Below, one piece after another: positions 11,453 through 32,112 of a DNA stretch of 64,000 bases. The stretch comes from Rotaria sordida (lineage: Eukaryota; Rotifera; Eurotatoria; Philodinida; Philodinidae), in the NCBI GenBank assembly GCA_905250125.1, contig CAJNOL010000333.1, positions 94,881-158,880 of the forward strand, given 5' to 3'. Every line of letters begins with the position of its first letter. The first letter of the stretch is position 1. The translations under genes were made by a program, and so were the position numbers. Below the pieces are notes generated by a model. The model did no database searches and had not been told where the DNA came from. It was given only the letters and a program-made list of their open reading frames with translations.

Positions 11453-13440
11453 CTGAAAAAAAAATTTATCCAATAGAAATAAAATATTTTTAAAATACTT
11501 CATAATGATATGATTAATATTCTGGAAATTTTTGAAATAAACGAGCTTGCTAATTTTCCAATAAATTGACATTAATTATTGTTTTAGAAGTTTTCTAGCA
11601 AGTAAAAATTCATAAAAAATGTTATAACATATTCATATGTGCAAAATATTATAAAAGATTTCAATGAAATTTTTCAAAATTGTTATTGTCTTCATTATTA
11701 TTTAGAGATAAATGCAATACAATACATAATAATTATTTATATGAGAATAAATCATTGTAAGAAATATAACAACCAAAAAACAAAATCTTTATTTTCATTT
11801 ATCAATGTAAACAACCTTTCCTAATTAGTTTATTTCTAAGAAATGAAATTACCGTATAACAATTCATGTGAGTAGATTGTGTAATCGAGCCTAAAATTGT
11901 AGCAGAGAATATAATAATCTACTAATAATGGATAGACGCAAGCGTTATCCATTTTTTCAATTATTATTTAAAATTGTGAAATTGAATGAGAAAGTTTTTT
12001 AAGAAGTTAGTTCACTTCAGATAAAACTTAGCTTAATTTTATTAACCACATTATTTTTTATTTTCTTTTAGTTTTTTTCTTCTAGAAAATAATTACGAAA
12101 CAAAATGACCTTGCTTTTTCTATTCTGACATATTATTTACGTAAATATCTCTTTACTACAGTGTGTATTAATTTATAACAATTGATATCTGTATTTGAAC
12201 ATTGACATGATATTCTACTTCTTAACTGAAATCATTGAAAAAACCCTATTAAGAAAGATCGATCTTGAGAAAATCTATAAATATAATTCATCGTTTTCAT
12301 ACTACGAGCATTAAAGTGTATGTTGTTAACCATACTAGGCAACCTTCAATGAATATAATCAATTTGAGTAATTGCATCACATTATGCTATTTTATACTGT
12401 CGTTCATAGTGCAACATTCGATTTTGTTAATATCTGTAGTACATACTCTTGATGAAAAGCGAACTGGTATTTTGTTTTTCTTTTAGGTTTCATTTAAATA
12501 AGAACAAAAAAAAAAAAAGAAACGAATAATCATTTTGTCGAAAATTAAAACATTCCTTTTTCTGAAAAAACTTTCATCGTACGGTTAATTGAATCATATT
12601 TTCAAGTTACATATCAATGAAATTTAGTATTTATATATGCATACATTCTAAACTAATAATATGTTGTTTACTAATAAATTCAATCATCGAGTTTTTCACA
12701 TAGTATTCCGAAAGCAAATGAAATACATTAAAATGTGATAATTAATAGAAATAATTTCATTTGTATATTGACTTGACTTATTCAAATATATTGACATATT
12801 TGAGATTTTCATATGTAATAAAATAAAATATTTTTTTGCATTTGTAACAATCGATATTTATTTATTCGAATAATAAAATCATTTGAATCGATTCTCATGA
12901 TAAAAAGGACAATGTTATAATCTTCTATCGAAAAAATAAATATAAAAAAAAATCACATAAGAGATTTATTTTAGAGATGATTGAATCCTTATTTTGTTGA
13001 CAACTTCTTTTATACCAGTTTTACTCAGAAAATCAAGAAATTCAATGCTAATAGCATCCAAAAACAAAACACCAGGAAAAAAAGTAATGGGAAGGAAAGC
13101 TTTTTGATATGTTATATACATGAAAATGATACCTACTGTTCGCCGGAAATGAGAATGAGAACGGAATGCATGTCACAGAGCGCATCGCAGTTGAGGTTTA
13201 ATTTATACATATTAACAGCGACTACCGGGATTTATTTACATCGGTGGATTTATCTATTGATATCGTATAATACATTTTAACTGAATGAAAAATAGTCATA
13301 GCCCAGAATAATTAACATTTACCTACAGCTAGTATGTCGTCCTTGCTCTTACTCTCAATTATGTACTTGTCCTCGGTCTAATCTCTTCCATTTGATGATA
13401 AAATATACCGAGAGATTTTATAGAGAAATCCCAGAAGTTG

Positions 13441-14646
13441 CTGATTATTGCGAATCCATTCTAAGTTGGGATTTTCTTTTATGATGTATGATTCAATAGA
13501 AGAAATTGTGCTCTACGTAAGAAGTGCTTTTAATCGTACGTTTCATTTGAACCTAAAAAAAAAACAATAGTTTTTTTGACCTATACCGGAAACTTTCAAC
13601 AAAAAAAGCAATACAAAACACTTTTCTTTATGTGACATTCACTTAATTCTATTGTCCAATCTTTTATTAGCAAGAACACTACAAATTACATGAGATATTC
13701 TATTTAAATAGATATTTCATATTGAAAAATTGTGTTGATAGTCTCCTATTCATATATATCAAGTAAAGATAGACCTACTTGTACAGTCTCATTAACGCAC
13801 TAAAAAAGGCTTAAAAAATGGTTTGAACAACGTGAATTTATAGGAAATATTTTTTTGTACAAAATTCTTATATTTAAAATCAAAAACGATGATTATATCC
13901 TGTAAGTTATATAGCTTTGTTATTTTATAAATAGCAAGAGTAAGAAGTTTACTATAGTCCTAGCAACAGCTTAAGTATAGACTTCATTAAATACATAGCT
14001 AATTTTTCCACGTCACATTTATGTAGGCAGAGGATAAAATTAAGAATAACACGCTATGTTAAGTTGCATTTGACACATCTTTCTTTGGTGAGATAAGAAT
14101 CCAGTCGTGTTGTGGAGATTGTGGTAAGCTTCTTACTCCTGGCTATTCATAAGGTAATAAAACTATAGAATTTATATGATATAATCGCTTTTGATTTTAA
14201 ATATACGAGTTTTGTATGAAAAAAAAAAGATTCCCTACAAATTCATGCTGTTTAAACAATCTTTTTATGCCATCTTCAATGCATGAGTGAGACCGTACAA
14301 AAAAAAAAAATCTATCTTTGCTTGACATACACACAGGAGACGAGCAATACAATTTTTCAACATGAAATATCTGTTCTAATAGAATTTTTCATGCAATTTG
14401 TAGTGTTCGTGTTAATAATAGATTGAACAATAGAATTAGTCAAACATCACATGAAAATAATTTCTTTTGTTGCCCTTTTCTTGAGATATCCGGTATGAGT
14501 CAACAAAAAAAAAAAAATCATTCTTCTTTTAATACATGTTCAAAGAAAAACTACGATTGAAAGTAGTTCTTACGTAAAGCACAATTTCTTCTGTTGAATA
14601 ATGTATTATAAAGAAATTTTCAACTTAAAATAAACATGCAATAGTT
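13441..14646. repeat. Large foldback element, arms about 540 bp
   Basis: The left arm (13441 to about 13975) is similar to the reverse complement of the right arm (about 14101 to 14646) along nearly its whole length. Matching blocks in order include AGAAGAAATTGTGCT, ATACCGGA, GAACACTACAAATT, AGATATTTCAT and ATATTTAAAATCAAAA. The spacer is only about 125 bp. Arms are diverged (roughly 75-80% by eye, with small indels). No transposase ORF was seen inside, so it would be non-autonomous. Confidence 0.8.
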
Positions 14647-17018
14647 TGTAAAAATATATGATTCGATAATTTTGAAAGGATGAAGAATGACATTTTGTGA
14701 TTGTATCACAGAATAAAATTTTAATAGATCAATAAATTAATTTGGAATTTTCGACTAGTATACTAGAAACTATGAGCTGTAATCTGACGTAAATCAAATC
14801 ATTTTAGTTCATCTAGTTTTTGAGTTATACACAAAATAAAATAAAATAATCTACTTGTTGAATAATTTTGATAGTCATTGTATCAATTAAATTTTAAATA
14901 GTTACCTTCATTACCTGCAAAGATTCTCAGAAAAGTGAAGCTATAATTTATGTCAACTAGATGTTTTTCATTGAAGAATTCTTAATATTACTAAAATGAA
15001 ATACCAAAACTTTTTCTTGTAAAACAAAAATTCACGTTAATATTATTAATACAGAAATCCTATATAACCTTGTCGTATTTCAGTAGAATTTGGAATTTCA
15101 ATAAAAAATTAACAGTGACATAAAGGATTGAGAATACTTTGAATAATATATATATATATGAGTTTTGACATATTTACTGAAATGAAATGAATTAGATTAA
15201 TAATTTCTGATTTTTTTTTATTTTAAACAAAAGAAATCATTTTCTCTTGTATAGAAATAAAAAATTTTTCATTCTTTTTTAATTCATATTTTAAATATAT
15301 TTCCATTGAATATTTCGTTTTGTTTTTTGTATATTCAATAATGGATGTTCATATCAATAATTTTTTAGATATAGTTTAACTATGCTATTTCTCATTTGGG
15401 AACAAAATTCGTTGGTTCAATAGTCGACCACGGATGCATATATGAATAATTGATGACATATTTAATGATTATGAATGCCACTATCCATTAATAGACATAG
15501 TCTTGTCTATATATAGGCGTTTTCTGCATCATGATCATTGAATTTTTATGCGAAAAATATTCTTGCATGTTTTTTTTTTTCTTTTTCTTATTGATTAGCT
15601 TAAACAAATTTTTTTTCTCTTTCTATTCAAAATATAGATGGATATATATATAACATTAACATATGAGATCTTCGAACATCGTTTTTCATTAGATTCCCTG
15701 TAGAGTTCATATGTATTGATGACTAGCGCATGGGTACGTAAGAAACCAAACTAATCTTTATTATTAGAAAAACGTCATCTCTTTAGTATTACTAGGTCGA
15801 TTCTCAAGTGAGTCAGCAAGTATATGGATGTGTTTAATCGAATCAATCTATAGATAGGGAGAGAAGAAAAAAAATAGGAAAAGAAGAAAGCGGAACGGTT
15901 GCTCGTCGTTCATTAGTTTGCAGTAAGTAAATTGAATTTTCTGACATCTCTTTACTATTCTGCATCCGAAATGTCACTTATTCATTCTCGATTTTTTTTT
16001 TCTCATAGCTAGCTTGTTCTTTAAAGATAGATTTGTATATTTGATTGAATTTATGATTGAGGTTTGTTTAGCAATAATTGCGTCAAATATGTTTGTTCAC
16101 TATTCTTCAAAAGGAAAAGTCGCAGATGAAAAAAAAATAAAAGAAGAGAAAAGAAAAGAAAAGAAAAGAAAAGAAAAGACGGAAACGAATATTCATATTA
16201 ATTTTCTATTAATTTATATTCCTATAGATTTATTCACGAGAGTCATGAATCATACGCATATGCATATAGAGACTCTTTTCTATTTTTTATTCATCGAGGA
16301 ATTATCGAATTTTCTTACTTGTTCTATGCTTTCTTTTTTTTTGTTGTTGTAAAGAGTCATTCTAAATGGATGTTACTGCCCAAAAAAAAACAACAAGTGA
16401 GGGGAAAATAATAATAAATATAGATGATTGAGAATACTTCTTTACAATTATCATCGTTAAAATGTCATTGTACACACACCAATCAGTAAACTATTGTTAT
16501 CTGTTAATTCTAGTAGCTTTCATGTCGACAACAAAAATGAAAGTTGATAAAGAAAAAAGAATATAAGAAATCTAATGAAATTCATCAGTCTATGTATTGC
16601 ATTATGACATATGCAAGCGATGCTTCTTTAAAACACGTAACAGTAAGAACAATGAGAAAAAAATACAAGAGCCCTTTATGAAAAGAGCCAAAAAAAAAGG
16701 AGAAGAACAGAAAAAATAAGAGAAATAAATCAACTATGTTGGTTTGCATTCTTCTCAATGTAGTAGTTCAACTCTTTGCTTATCATAGACAAACCAAAAA
16801 AAAAAAAAATATAAAAGAAAAGCGCTACCGATTCTAGATTTCTCTGTTCTTTTCCTTACTAAATAATTGAACTCATACACATGCATCCATCTTCCCGAGC
16901 GGCCTAAGTTATAAAAGAGTAACAATCGTAGTAGTTCTGTATTGGATAGTAGTGAAATTAGAATAGAGAGAAGAAAGAGCGAGAGACGTGACAGAACAAT
17001 TGCTCTCATTTTTTTTTC

Positions 17019-17037
17019 TCTCTCTCTCTCTCTCTCA
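17019..17037. repeat. CT/GA dinucleotide run upstream of a gene
   Basis: About nine CT units lie 105 bp before the ATG at 17143. Such GA/CT runs occur in promoters of many animals, but no function can be shown from this sequence alone. Confidence 0.6.
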
Positions 17038-17142
17038 TCTATATGTAGATCCAAGCAAAGACAGAAGCTAAAAAAGAAAGAGGAAAAAAAAACAGTCAAG
17101 AATGATGAGTAATTATTATTGATCGTTTGTCGATACGCGACG

Positions 17143-19495
17143 ATGGGTTGTACAAGTTCAAAGCAAACAGGAACAACGAAAGAAAATACAAATTTAACTC
17201 CAACAACAATAATCGATGATGGTCAACAATTAATCAATGATCATTTTCGTAAATGGTTAAAAACTAATCGACCAAAAGCAGATGAATATGTACTTAATGA
17301 TGTACTATTAACAGCACAACCATCAAATGAAGCTGAAGATTATAAAGTTATAGTTGGCAAAGCACTTGATTTACTTTCTGAACGTCATGATATAAAATCA
17401 ACAAATAAATTAGGTAAACTTGTACAAAAAGAAATAACATTAGCATCACCAAAAAAAGTTGCACATACAATTGATGTTTTAAAACAAACAGCAGAAAAAT
17501 TACGTAATGGAAATATTCAACTTGATTTAGAAGAACAACAAGCAACAATAACAACAACAACAACAACAACACCAACTAATGGAGTAAATTTGATTTAATT
17601 CTTTTCTTTTTTTTGTTAAATAAATCTAAAATTTTCTTATCTAGATTACTAATGGCACAAATATACCTGAAAATCAACATATACAAGTTTCATCAGGTGA
17701 ACCAGGTATTGCCTTGAAAGAAGCTTTAGAAAAAGCACGGATTTTATTTTATAAAGTAATCAGATCTTTTTTAATTTGAAATTAAAGAAAAAATTCATTT
17801 AAATTTAAGGGTAAACAAGCTGCTATATTTGCTAATCCAAATGGTGGTTATGATGTACGAATTCTTGATGAAAATGATGAAACAATAAGACATGATGGAA
17901 ATCTTCTTCGTTCAATTGTTGTAACTGAAGTTAAAATGCGTCCAAAACGAACAACAGCAAATTCACCATTATTTATTCCACCACCACCACCGCCATTACC
18001 ATCAAAAGTACTTGATGAAAATGAGATTTCTGATGATTTTCGTCGTTCGATCGATGCTGCTCTCAAAGGACTTGAAGCTGTTTATCAAACACCAAAAACA
18101 ACAACAACAACAACAACACGACCACCACCACCAATATTGGAACATATTCGAGAAATACATTTTGATAAAATTACTAAAAGCACACCAATACCTATAGCTA
18201 TTCAATATGGTGTAACTAATGTTCCTTTATCAAAATCAACTTTAAAAGAAAAAACAACAATATTATCAAATGATATTCCAGATACGATTGATCATACAGT
18301 TAATTTAGCTGAGATTATTCGTCAAATGGCTGAACAACAAAAAATTGTTAATGAACAATTATCAAAAGAGAATAATGAAGAAAAAGAACAAGAAATATTT
18401 CAAGCTGATATTCAACCAAAACTTGTTGGACTTATTGATAGTATGAATGATTTAATGATGGATACAATTGAAGTAACAACATGTAGTGAAATTGGAAGTC
18501 CAATATCATCATTACAACATGATACAATAGAAAAAGTAGTTACAACTAAACCAACTGATGAATCACAAGATCAAATTGAACGTATTGTTAAAGAAATCAA
18601 ACAACATGGAGAAAAATTTGAATCAAAAGAAAGTCTTCCGCCTCTAATTGCAACATCCAAACAACCATCATCTTATTCACTTGGACTTACATCACCCTTA
18701 CAAAATGAACCAATAATGACATCATCAATAACATCAACTTCTCAACAAAAAACTAAATTACGTAGAGAAAATCGTCCAAAATCATTTATTGCTAATGAAG
18801 AAACTCCTTTGAAGAAAGATTTTTATAATTTAAATAAACAAACTTCACTTGATGAATTAGTACATTTAACTCAAACAGGTTTATCAAATCCAAATTTAAC
18901 AACATCAATAACAAAACTTGGTGTATCAACATCATCAGGAAAAATTGAAGAAGAAGAACAACATCAAATACCAATTGTAACAGCTGAACCATTAACAAAA
19001 ATGCCAACATCAATTAGTCAAATTATTGAAGAACACCGAACAATATTAGATGAACCATCATCAACAACATTTCCACCACCACCTGTTGTGACTCCTGTTG
19101 ACACTCATATTAGAGCAAAATCACCAAGTCATAATGTGACCTATACAGAAATAATTCATTCAGAATCTCGAGATGGTGAACAATCACGTCGTTTTATAAG
19201 TGAATCATCTGATCAAAATCCATTAAATGATGATGATGAACAAACAACAACACTTAGAGTTATTACAAAATCTGAATTTTCAAATCATCCAACATTAGGT
19301 GAAAAAATTATGGAACAAAGTGTACAAGTTATAACTGTTAAAGTACGAAATGAAACAATAAAAACAACAATACAACAAACAACTTTACCATCAACAACTG
19401 ATAATAATAATACATATGAAAGACGACCGGTTAGTGAACTTGTCAAAAGTTTTGAAGTAGTTGCTGCTGGTAATACAAGTAGTGTTAATACTTGA
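17143..19495 (+). CDS. N-myristoylated, Thr/Pro-rich protein of unknown function
   Basis: Three exons (17143-17583, 17645-17755, 17810-19495) give 745 aa. I chose the second in-frame ATG (17143) because it yields MGCTSSK, a strong N-myristoylation signal with an adjacent Cys that could be palmitoylated; the upstream ATG at 17119 would bury it. Residues about 28-125 look globular and helical. Then come a Thr tract, a short conserved-looking segment (LKEALEKARILFYKG), a run of six Pro near IPPPPPPLP, and a long low-complexity tail rich in Thr, Ser, Gln and Glu. The C-terminus has PVSELVKSFEVV, which looks like a short docking helix. I do not recognise a family. Membrane-tethered scaffold is a reasonable inference, no more. 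Confidence 0.75.
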
Positions 19496-20321
19496 ACTTA
19501 TTCAATTTTTTTTTTCTCTTTATACAACATCATTTTCGCTTTTTGTTCGTGCGTTTTTATGTCTGGTGCAAGCCCTTCTAGATAAAAATTATCTTGATCT
19601 ACCATTTAAACAGTGCAATCATTTCTTCTTTCTTTTTGTTTTTAATAATATTATCTTTATCTATTTCGTTTGTGAGTATATGTGTATGTCTATTGTTTGT
19701 TTCGTTTTTTTTTTACACTGACCTATTCATAGGTCAATAGTATATCTCGAAAAAAAAAAATGATAGAAAGGAAAAATAAATATACAGATATATGAATATA
19801 TAATTTTCGCGCTATAGATTAGCTGATCCATTCAATGAAACAGAAGTGTTGAAAATGTTATCATCAATCATTTATTCAGCACATCTTGCATCGATTTGTT
19901 CAATCATATTGCATGACGATGACTACAAACAGAATATCAATGTAATGGATATCGTCTTGTTGATTAAACAAATCCGATATAGAAAATATTGATTTCATCA
20001 AATATTTTTCTGCGGTTATTATTTAGTAGTTGGTTTATATAAGCTAATAGAAAGGTTAAATATTTTCTAAACGTTTATGATTTATCAACAGATATAACGA
20101 GCTATTTATAACCAATTAATTCAATACTATTGAATTACTAAAACTAATTAAGATAAATAATCTTGAATGTCAACACAAATTTTTTTGTATAATTCACGCA
20201 AATCAAACTGTAAATTACAATAATTCAGTATATAATATATTTTTATTTAGAATTAAACTCATATAAATAGCAGTCTTTAATAAATATTCTTCCATATGTT
20301 GTATTTATTTTTTAAATTTTA
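19496..20321. other. Intergenic between convergent genes
   Basis: Presumably 3' untranslated and spacer DNA: the gene to the left ends here on the plus strand and the one to the right ends here on the minus strand. No repeat or ORF of note. Confidence 0.6.
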
Positions 20322-21109
20322 TTAACATCTATATGTTATTGATCGAAAAAAATGATGTGGTGTACGAAAATTTTTTCGTTTTTCAACTCTATTTGCTTTC
20401 ATTAAAGAATTCTTTGTTGATAATGAAGGTTGATTATCATAACTATCAATTGACATTGTATTTTGATATACACTTGTTTGACGCATACTTGCATAAAATT
20501 TTCGAGCTGTTTCACAATTTCGATTATTACTTGATTCTTGAATTGATTGAGAAGAATTTTGACATGAAGATGTCTAACAATAAACATAAATTAATTTTTA
20601 TTTTAAATAACAAAAAAAGAACAAAGATTGGTTGTTTTTGTTTACTTGAACACGATCCGATTCATCAACTATTGAATATATATCATTTTCAGAACTATTG
20701 TTTTCATTCTTATTTCTAATTTGAATAGATAATTGTTTTTCCAGACTACCCATTCGAATACTTCGAACTAATGTACGTAGTTTAGGTGATACACTTCTAG
20801 ATGGAATAAAGATAGGTGCCCAATTATATGCATTTTCTATTTGTAAGTGTTTATTAGTTTTTGAATTATGTTCTGAAGAAAAAAAAAAATATTTTAATGA
20901 TTTAAAATTTTAATTTTATTTTTACCATTATTTAATTCATTTCTACAACATAATCGATTAAATAAATGACGTATTAATGAACCAAATTTTTTTCGTATAA
21001 AACATGATATACTAATAATAACTATTACAATAAATAACAATAATATACCCAACCATAATGGATGAAGAAATTCATCATGTTCATCTTGATACTTAGTAAA
21101 ATTTTTCAT
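20322..21109 (-). CDS. Small single-pass membrane protein of unknown function
   Basis: Three exons in minus order (20926-21109, 20646-20872, 20322-20573) give 220 aa, with phase kept at both junctions. A single hydrophobic segment (LWLGILLLFIVIVIISISCF, residues about 18-37) is followed at once by RKK and a Cys/Arg-rich stretch, so the short N-terminus would face out and the long Ser/Asn-rich tail the cytosol (positive-inside rule). There is no cleavable signal. The tail has WAPIFIPSRSVSPKLRTL and RQTSVYQNTMSID, candidate phosphorylation or docking sites. The family is not recognised. Open plus-strand ORFs across this locus are shadows. Confidence 0.65.
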
Positions 21110-23311
21110 TAAATTGAAATTTAATAAAAAAGAAAAGTAATCATATATAACTTAAAGTTTTTTTTTTTTGTATTTTTTCTTTATGAATTCGATCAATCAA
21201 ATGAGTTATAAATATGTTTATTAAATAAGACAATCTTTATAGTAAGAATATGATGATATTCAATTCGAGTTTATCATTATTGTATAAGATAAAAAGTTTT
21301 TTATTGTTTTCTTTTCTTTTCTTTCTACTAATCTTTCGTATTTTCTTCTATTTATGCTGGATTGGACAAAAAGAAGGAATTTAATAGACCTCGCTATTAG
21401 TATTGTTTTTACCAAAAATATCTACCTATCTGTTGAATAGTATCTATCATTGAACGTCATCATGTATCTCATTTTTAGCTTCAAGGTATTGTAAATCGTA
21501 AGATTATACTATGATTACTTGGTAGAAGATAAAAGAAATTATTGCGTACTTTTTAGTTTTTTTTGTCACGACATATGATATTTTTGACAATATTTCTTCT
21601 AATAGGTTTGAATATTGAAATAAATTCATTAACTATGTAACTTTATAGATTTTCTTTGTTGATCAATCGTATCAATAATGAATTAACATTAAGAGGATAT
21701 CATAGATAAGTTTTTTTTTTTTTTCTAAGATAAAATTGTCCTACTGGAATATTTCGACATTGAAAAAAATCTAATATTTTATTATTTTAAACGACTATAT
21801 GCAAAATCATCTCGTAGGAAGTTCATTTATGAAGAGAGGAAATTCTTTACTTTGACATGCAATAAAAATCAAGTTATAATTGACATATACGCTTTAACAT
21901 ACGGAAATTTAAACTTAGAAGTTTTACTATTGCAGAAATTATATTTACTACTGTATGTCGGAATAAAAAAGAAATATAATAAATAAAATAAAACATGCAT
22001 GTCAATCACTATTCAGATGATTAATAGACCCAACGAATCTTTCAAGTGAATATTGTTATTCAGATATTTTCAAAAATAACATGCGTTTATATTTGTTATT
22101 TCGAATAAATACGTTGTTTTTACACGTATTGATAAATACTTCTTCTCATAAAGTATATTAACTATGAAAAAAGACAAGTCAAAATTTAACAAAGTATCCA
22201 AAGTGTTTTAATCTGTGAATAGTAATACAATATTTTTTTTGCAATTATGAACACCAGCTATATCTTTTTACAGAAAAACAGAAACATCAGATTTTTCTCA
22301 TCATTCTATGTATCTTATTGATTTACGTTAATTATTTTTAGACTTTAAATATGACAATTCACTAGATAATCAAGAAGATCATTCTCAACAAATCCAAGTT
22401 CTTTTGCAATCACATCAAAATTTCATTAATCAATCAATTATTTTTCTAACATAAAGAAAATCTAATTCAATAAATTTTAAACAGAAAAAAAAAACCATTT
22501 CCTTTTTTTGTTATTATCAAAAACTTTTTTTTCAATTCCTAATAAAACATTCTCAGCATAAAAGTTATTTTGTTTTTCATTACATATTTTCAATGAATGA
22601 TATTATGTTCAAAGTCGCCAGTGTAGAGAATGTCAAAACGAATAAAAATGATCATGAGAAATGAAAAGAAGAAGAAGAAGAAGAAGATAGTATGTGGATG
22701 GTAAAGAATCTAGAAAAAAAAAAGTGAACACTAACTGAAAACATTCAAAACAACAGCGAACATATTGAAATAGACGAATAAACACACATACACACGTACA
22801 GAAATTTGAACAAAAGAAAAAAAAAAAGTAAAAAGATATATCTTCAGATCATTTATAGACTTATCCTGCTGGACAGAAATTAAACGTAGATACATAATAA
22901 AGGGACTGTTCAAACACCTATAAATACAGAAATAATTCATATTCGCTAGGCGATTGATGAAAGAAAAAAGATCAGAAATGTTTTTTTTTTTTGTTATTCT
23001 CATGAGATTGAAAAGAAAAAATGAAATACTTTTTTGTTGTTATGACAGTGAAGAAATATATATAAGAATACAAATAATAGAGATTGTTTCGGAACATTTT
23101 GTCAAAAAGAAAAACATACAAATACGAATAAAGAAGTTGTCTGAACGATAATATAAAGAAAAGAATAAATTCTCTGTAAAGACAAGAAAAAAAATGCATT
23201 AAGAAATGATAGAAAAACAAATAATGCGTTATTTATATGCAAAAAAAAAAAAAGAAAGAAAATCCGATTAATATTGTTCATCATTATTTATTATTATCTT
23301 TGAAATTGATT
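21110..23311. other. Gene-free spacer
   Basis: No gene recognised. A GAA repeat lies at about 22667-22687. The short ORFs on both strands at 22731-23284 overlap each other, are dominated by Phe/Lys/Ile and are not credible. The right end is the 3' flank of the kinesin gene. Confidence 0.6.
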
Positions 23312-30566
<7,255 letters not shown>

Positions 30567-32112
30567 TACGCGTATTGATTTTGAAAGATCTTGAAGAAGA
30601 AATAAAATGTCTAAGAAAAAAAATAACTGAACAGAACAAATAAAAACAACGGCTGGCGACTCAAATAGAAATGGAACAATCATAATCAAATAACAACCAT
30701 TGCTACCTTCGCAAGTATTTTTTTATTTTGATTGTATGAATCATTCCATCAGCCATCATTAAAGTATATTAGAATTTCTATAAGGTGGATTGTTTGCTTC
30801 CAGATGAAATCGTATGTACAATAACTTACGACATCTATCGAATAGCATTTCTAGAACATATGAACATATTTAATTTTGAATTTCATGTATGATCTTTTAT
30901 TTTTAATGTTTAGAATATTTAAAACTTACTAGAAAATATCATGATAAAGAATTTTTTTCGAATTAGAATTAAACAATGAATAAAATACCTCTTAACTTTG
31001 ATTTTATTTTCTTCTTTGAAATATAGAAATGAATTATTGATTTTACTCAATTTGTAAATAAAACAGTTTTGCAAGTTTTTGTTTTTATTTAAAAATTTCT
31101 ATCTCATACTATCTATTTTCGAGATTTCCTTTCATTGACTTTCTAGACCTAGTTTTATGAAGAATGTAGACTGATAAAAGAAAAGGATTGATTTAACAAC
31201 GATTTTATATGTTAAAAAAAGTCTGCTATTTAGAAGAAAAGTTTCAGGACGAGATTCATCAGATTAATAAAATTCTCATGTTTATTCGAAAGAAAATATA
31301 AAAATTTCGACAATATTTCCAATAAAAATATCAAAATCAAAAATAATATGATTTATCAGATTTCTCAACATCTATCAATATTTTCAAAATCATATATAAT
31401 ATTCTGACACATCTCAATAAGATTTACAAAAAATGTTCTACTCTTTTTATTCCTATTATTAATTCATATAATTTGACAATAGTCAATCGTTCTCTTACAC
31501 AATTTTATATATCTAGAATTGCCTACATATTCTTATTAATATTAATATATAAAGCAGGTCTGATTTCATTGTTTATTGTACATGATTGACTTTTGTGTAT
31601 TTAATTTTGAAAAGTCGATGTTTCTCAAAGAATACAATTATGTTAATGAAAAATGAAAAACTACCAAAATCATCCAAACAATTTTTTATAAAGACAAACA
31701 TTTCTTTTCGTCGTACAAGCAAAAGAAACACTTGGGAGACTTTCGTTTCGTTATAAAACATTTCATGACATTCAATGTGATATATGCTGGCACGTGATAA
31801 ATCTTGAAAATCTCTTCCACTGAACAATTTCTTATAGACTAATTTGATTGTTAACTAATATATTTTCTTCAGTTATTATAAAAATCAATTCTTTTATTAA
31901 TTTTTGTCACATTCACAAACATATAATAGAACTTTTTTTACATTCATATTCGTTCCTAGATGGCGCTGAAATAGATCACTTATTTATTGATAATCTTATT
32001 TCGATTTCTATACTATACTATAAATATTTTACTGTTCTGATTAGCTACATATTTATCGATTAGATCTTTGATAAACAATTAAAGAAAGAAAGAAACATCA
32101 TCTTGATAGAAA
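30567..32112. other. Divergent upstream region of kinesin and the CEP63-like gene
   Basis: A head-to-head spacer of 1.5 kb. Both promoters should lie here. The sequence AGATGGCGC occurs at 31958-31966, 147 bp before the CEP63-like start codon; its complement occurs in the divergent spacer at 42805-43182. No other feature was recognised. Confidence 0.6.
31958..31966 (+). promoter_or_regulatory. AGATGGCGC motif, possible factor-binding site
   Basis: With its preceding T it fits the YAGRKGGCRS core of the animal CTCF consensus in full; it also resembles the YY1 core (AAnATGGCGGC). Location is upstream of a start codon in a promoter-sized spacer. Function is inferred only. Confidence 0.3.

Larger units (their letters stand above)
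11453..17142. other. 5.7 kb gene-free region
   Basis: No gene recognised on either strand. The only ORFs are 60-115 codons, AT-rich and without domain-like composition (for example 12265-12486, 12981-13280 and 16014-16352). The main structure is the large foldback at 13441-14646. An AAAAG repeat lies at about 16150-16180. The end of the interval is the upstream region of the myristoylated-protein gene. Confidence 0.65.

Noticed and set aside
12981-13280. 99-codon ORF in the 5.7 kb spacer
   Set aside because: Unbiased codon use, no motif, no plausible exon neighbours.
20333-20719. 128-codon plus-strand ORF
   Set aside because: It is a shadow of the minus-strand membrane-protein exons, which show proper junctions and a transmembrane helix.
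22731-23284. Cluster of four overlapping short ORFs on both strands
   Set aside because: Mutually overlapping, Phe/Lys/Ile-rich, no splice links; typical of AT-rich spacer DNA.
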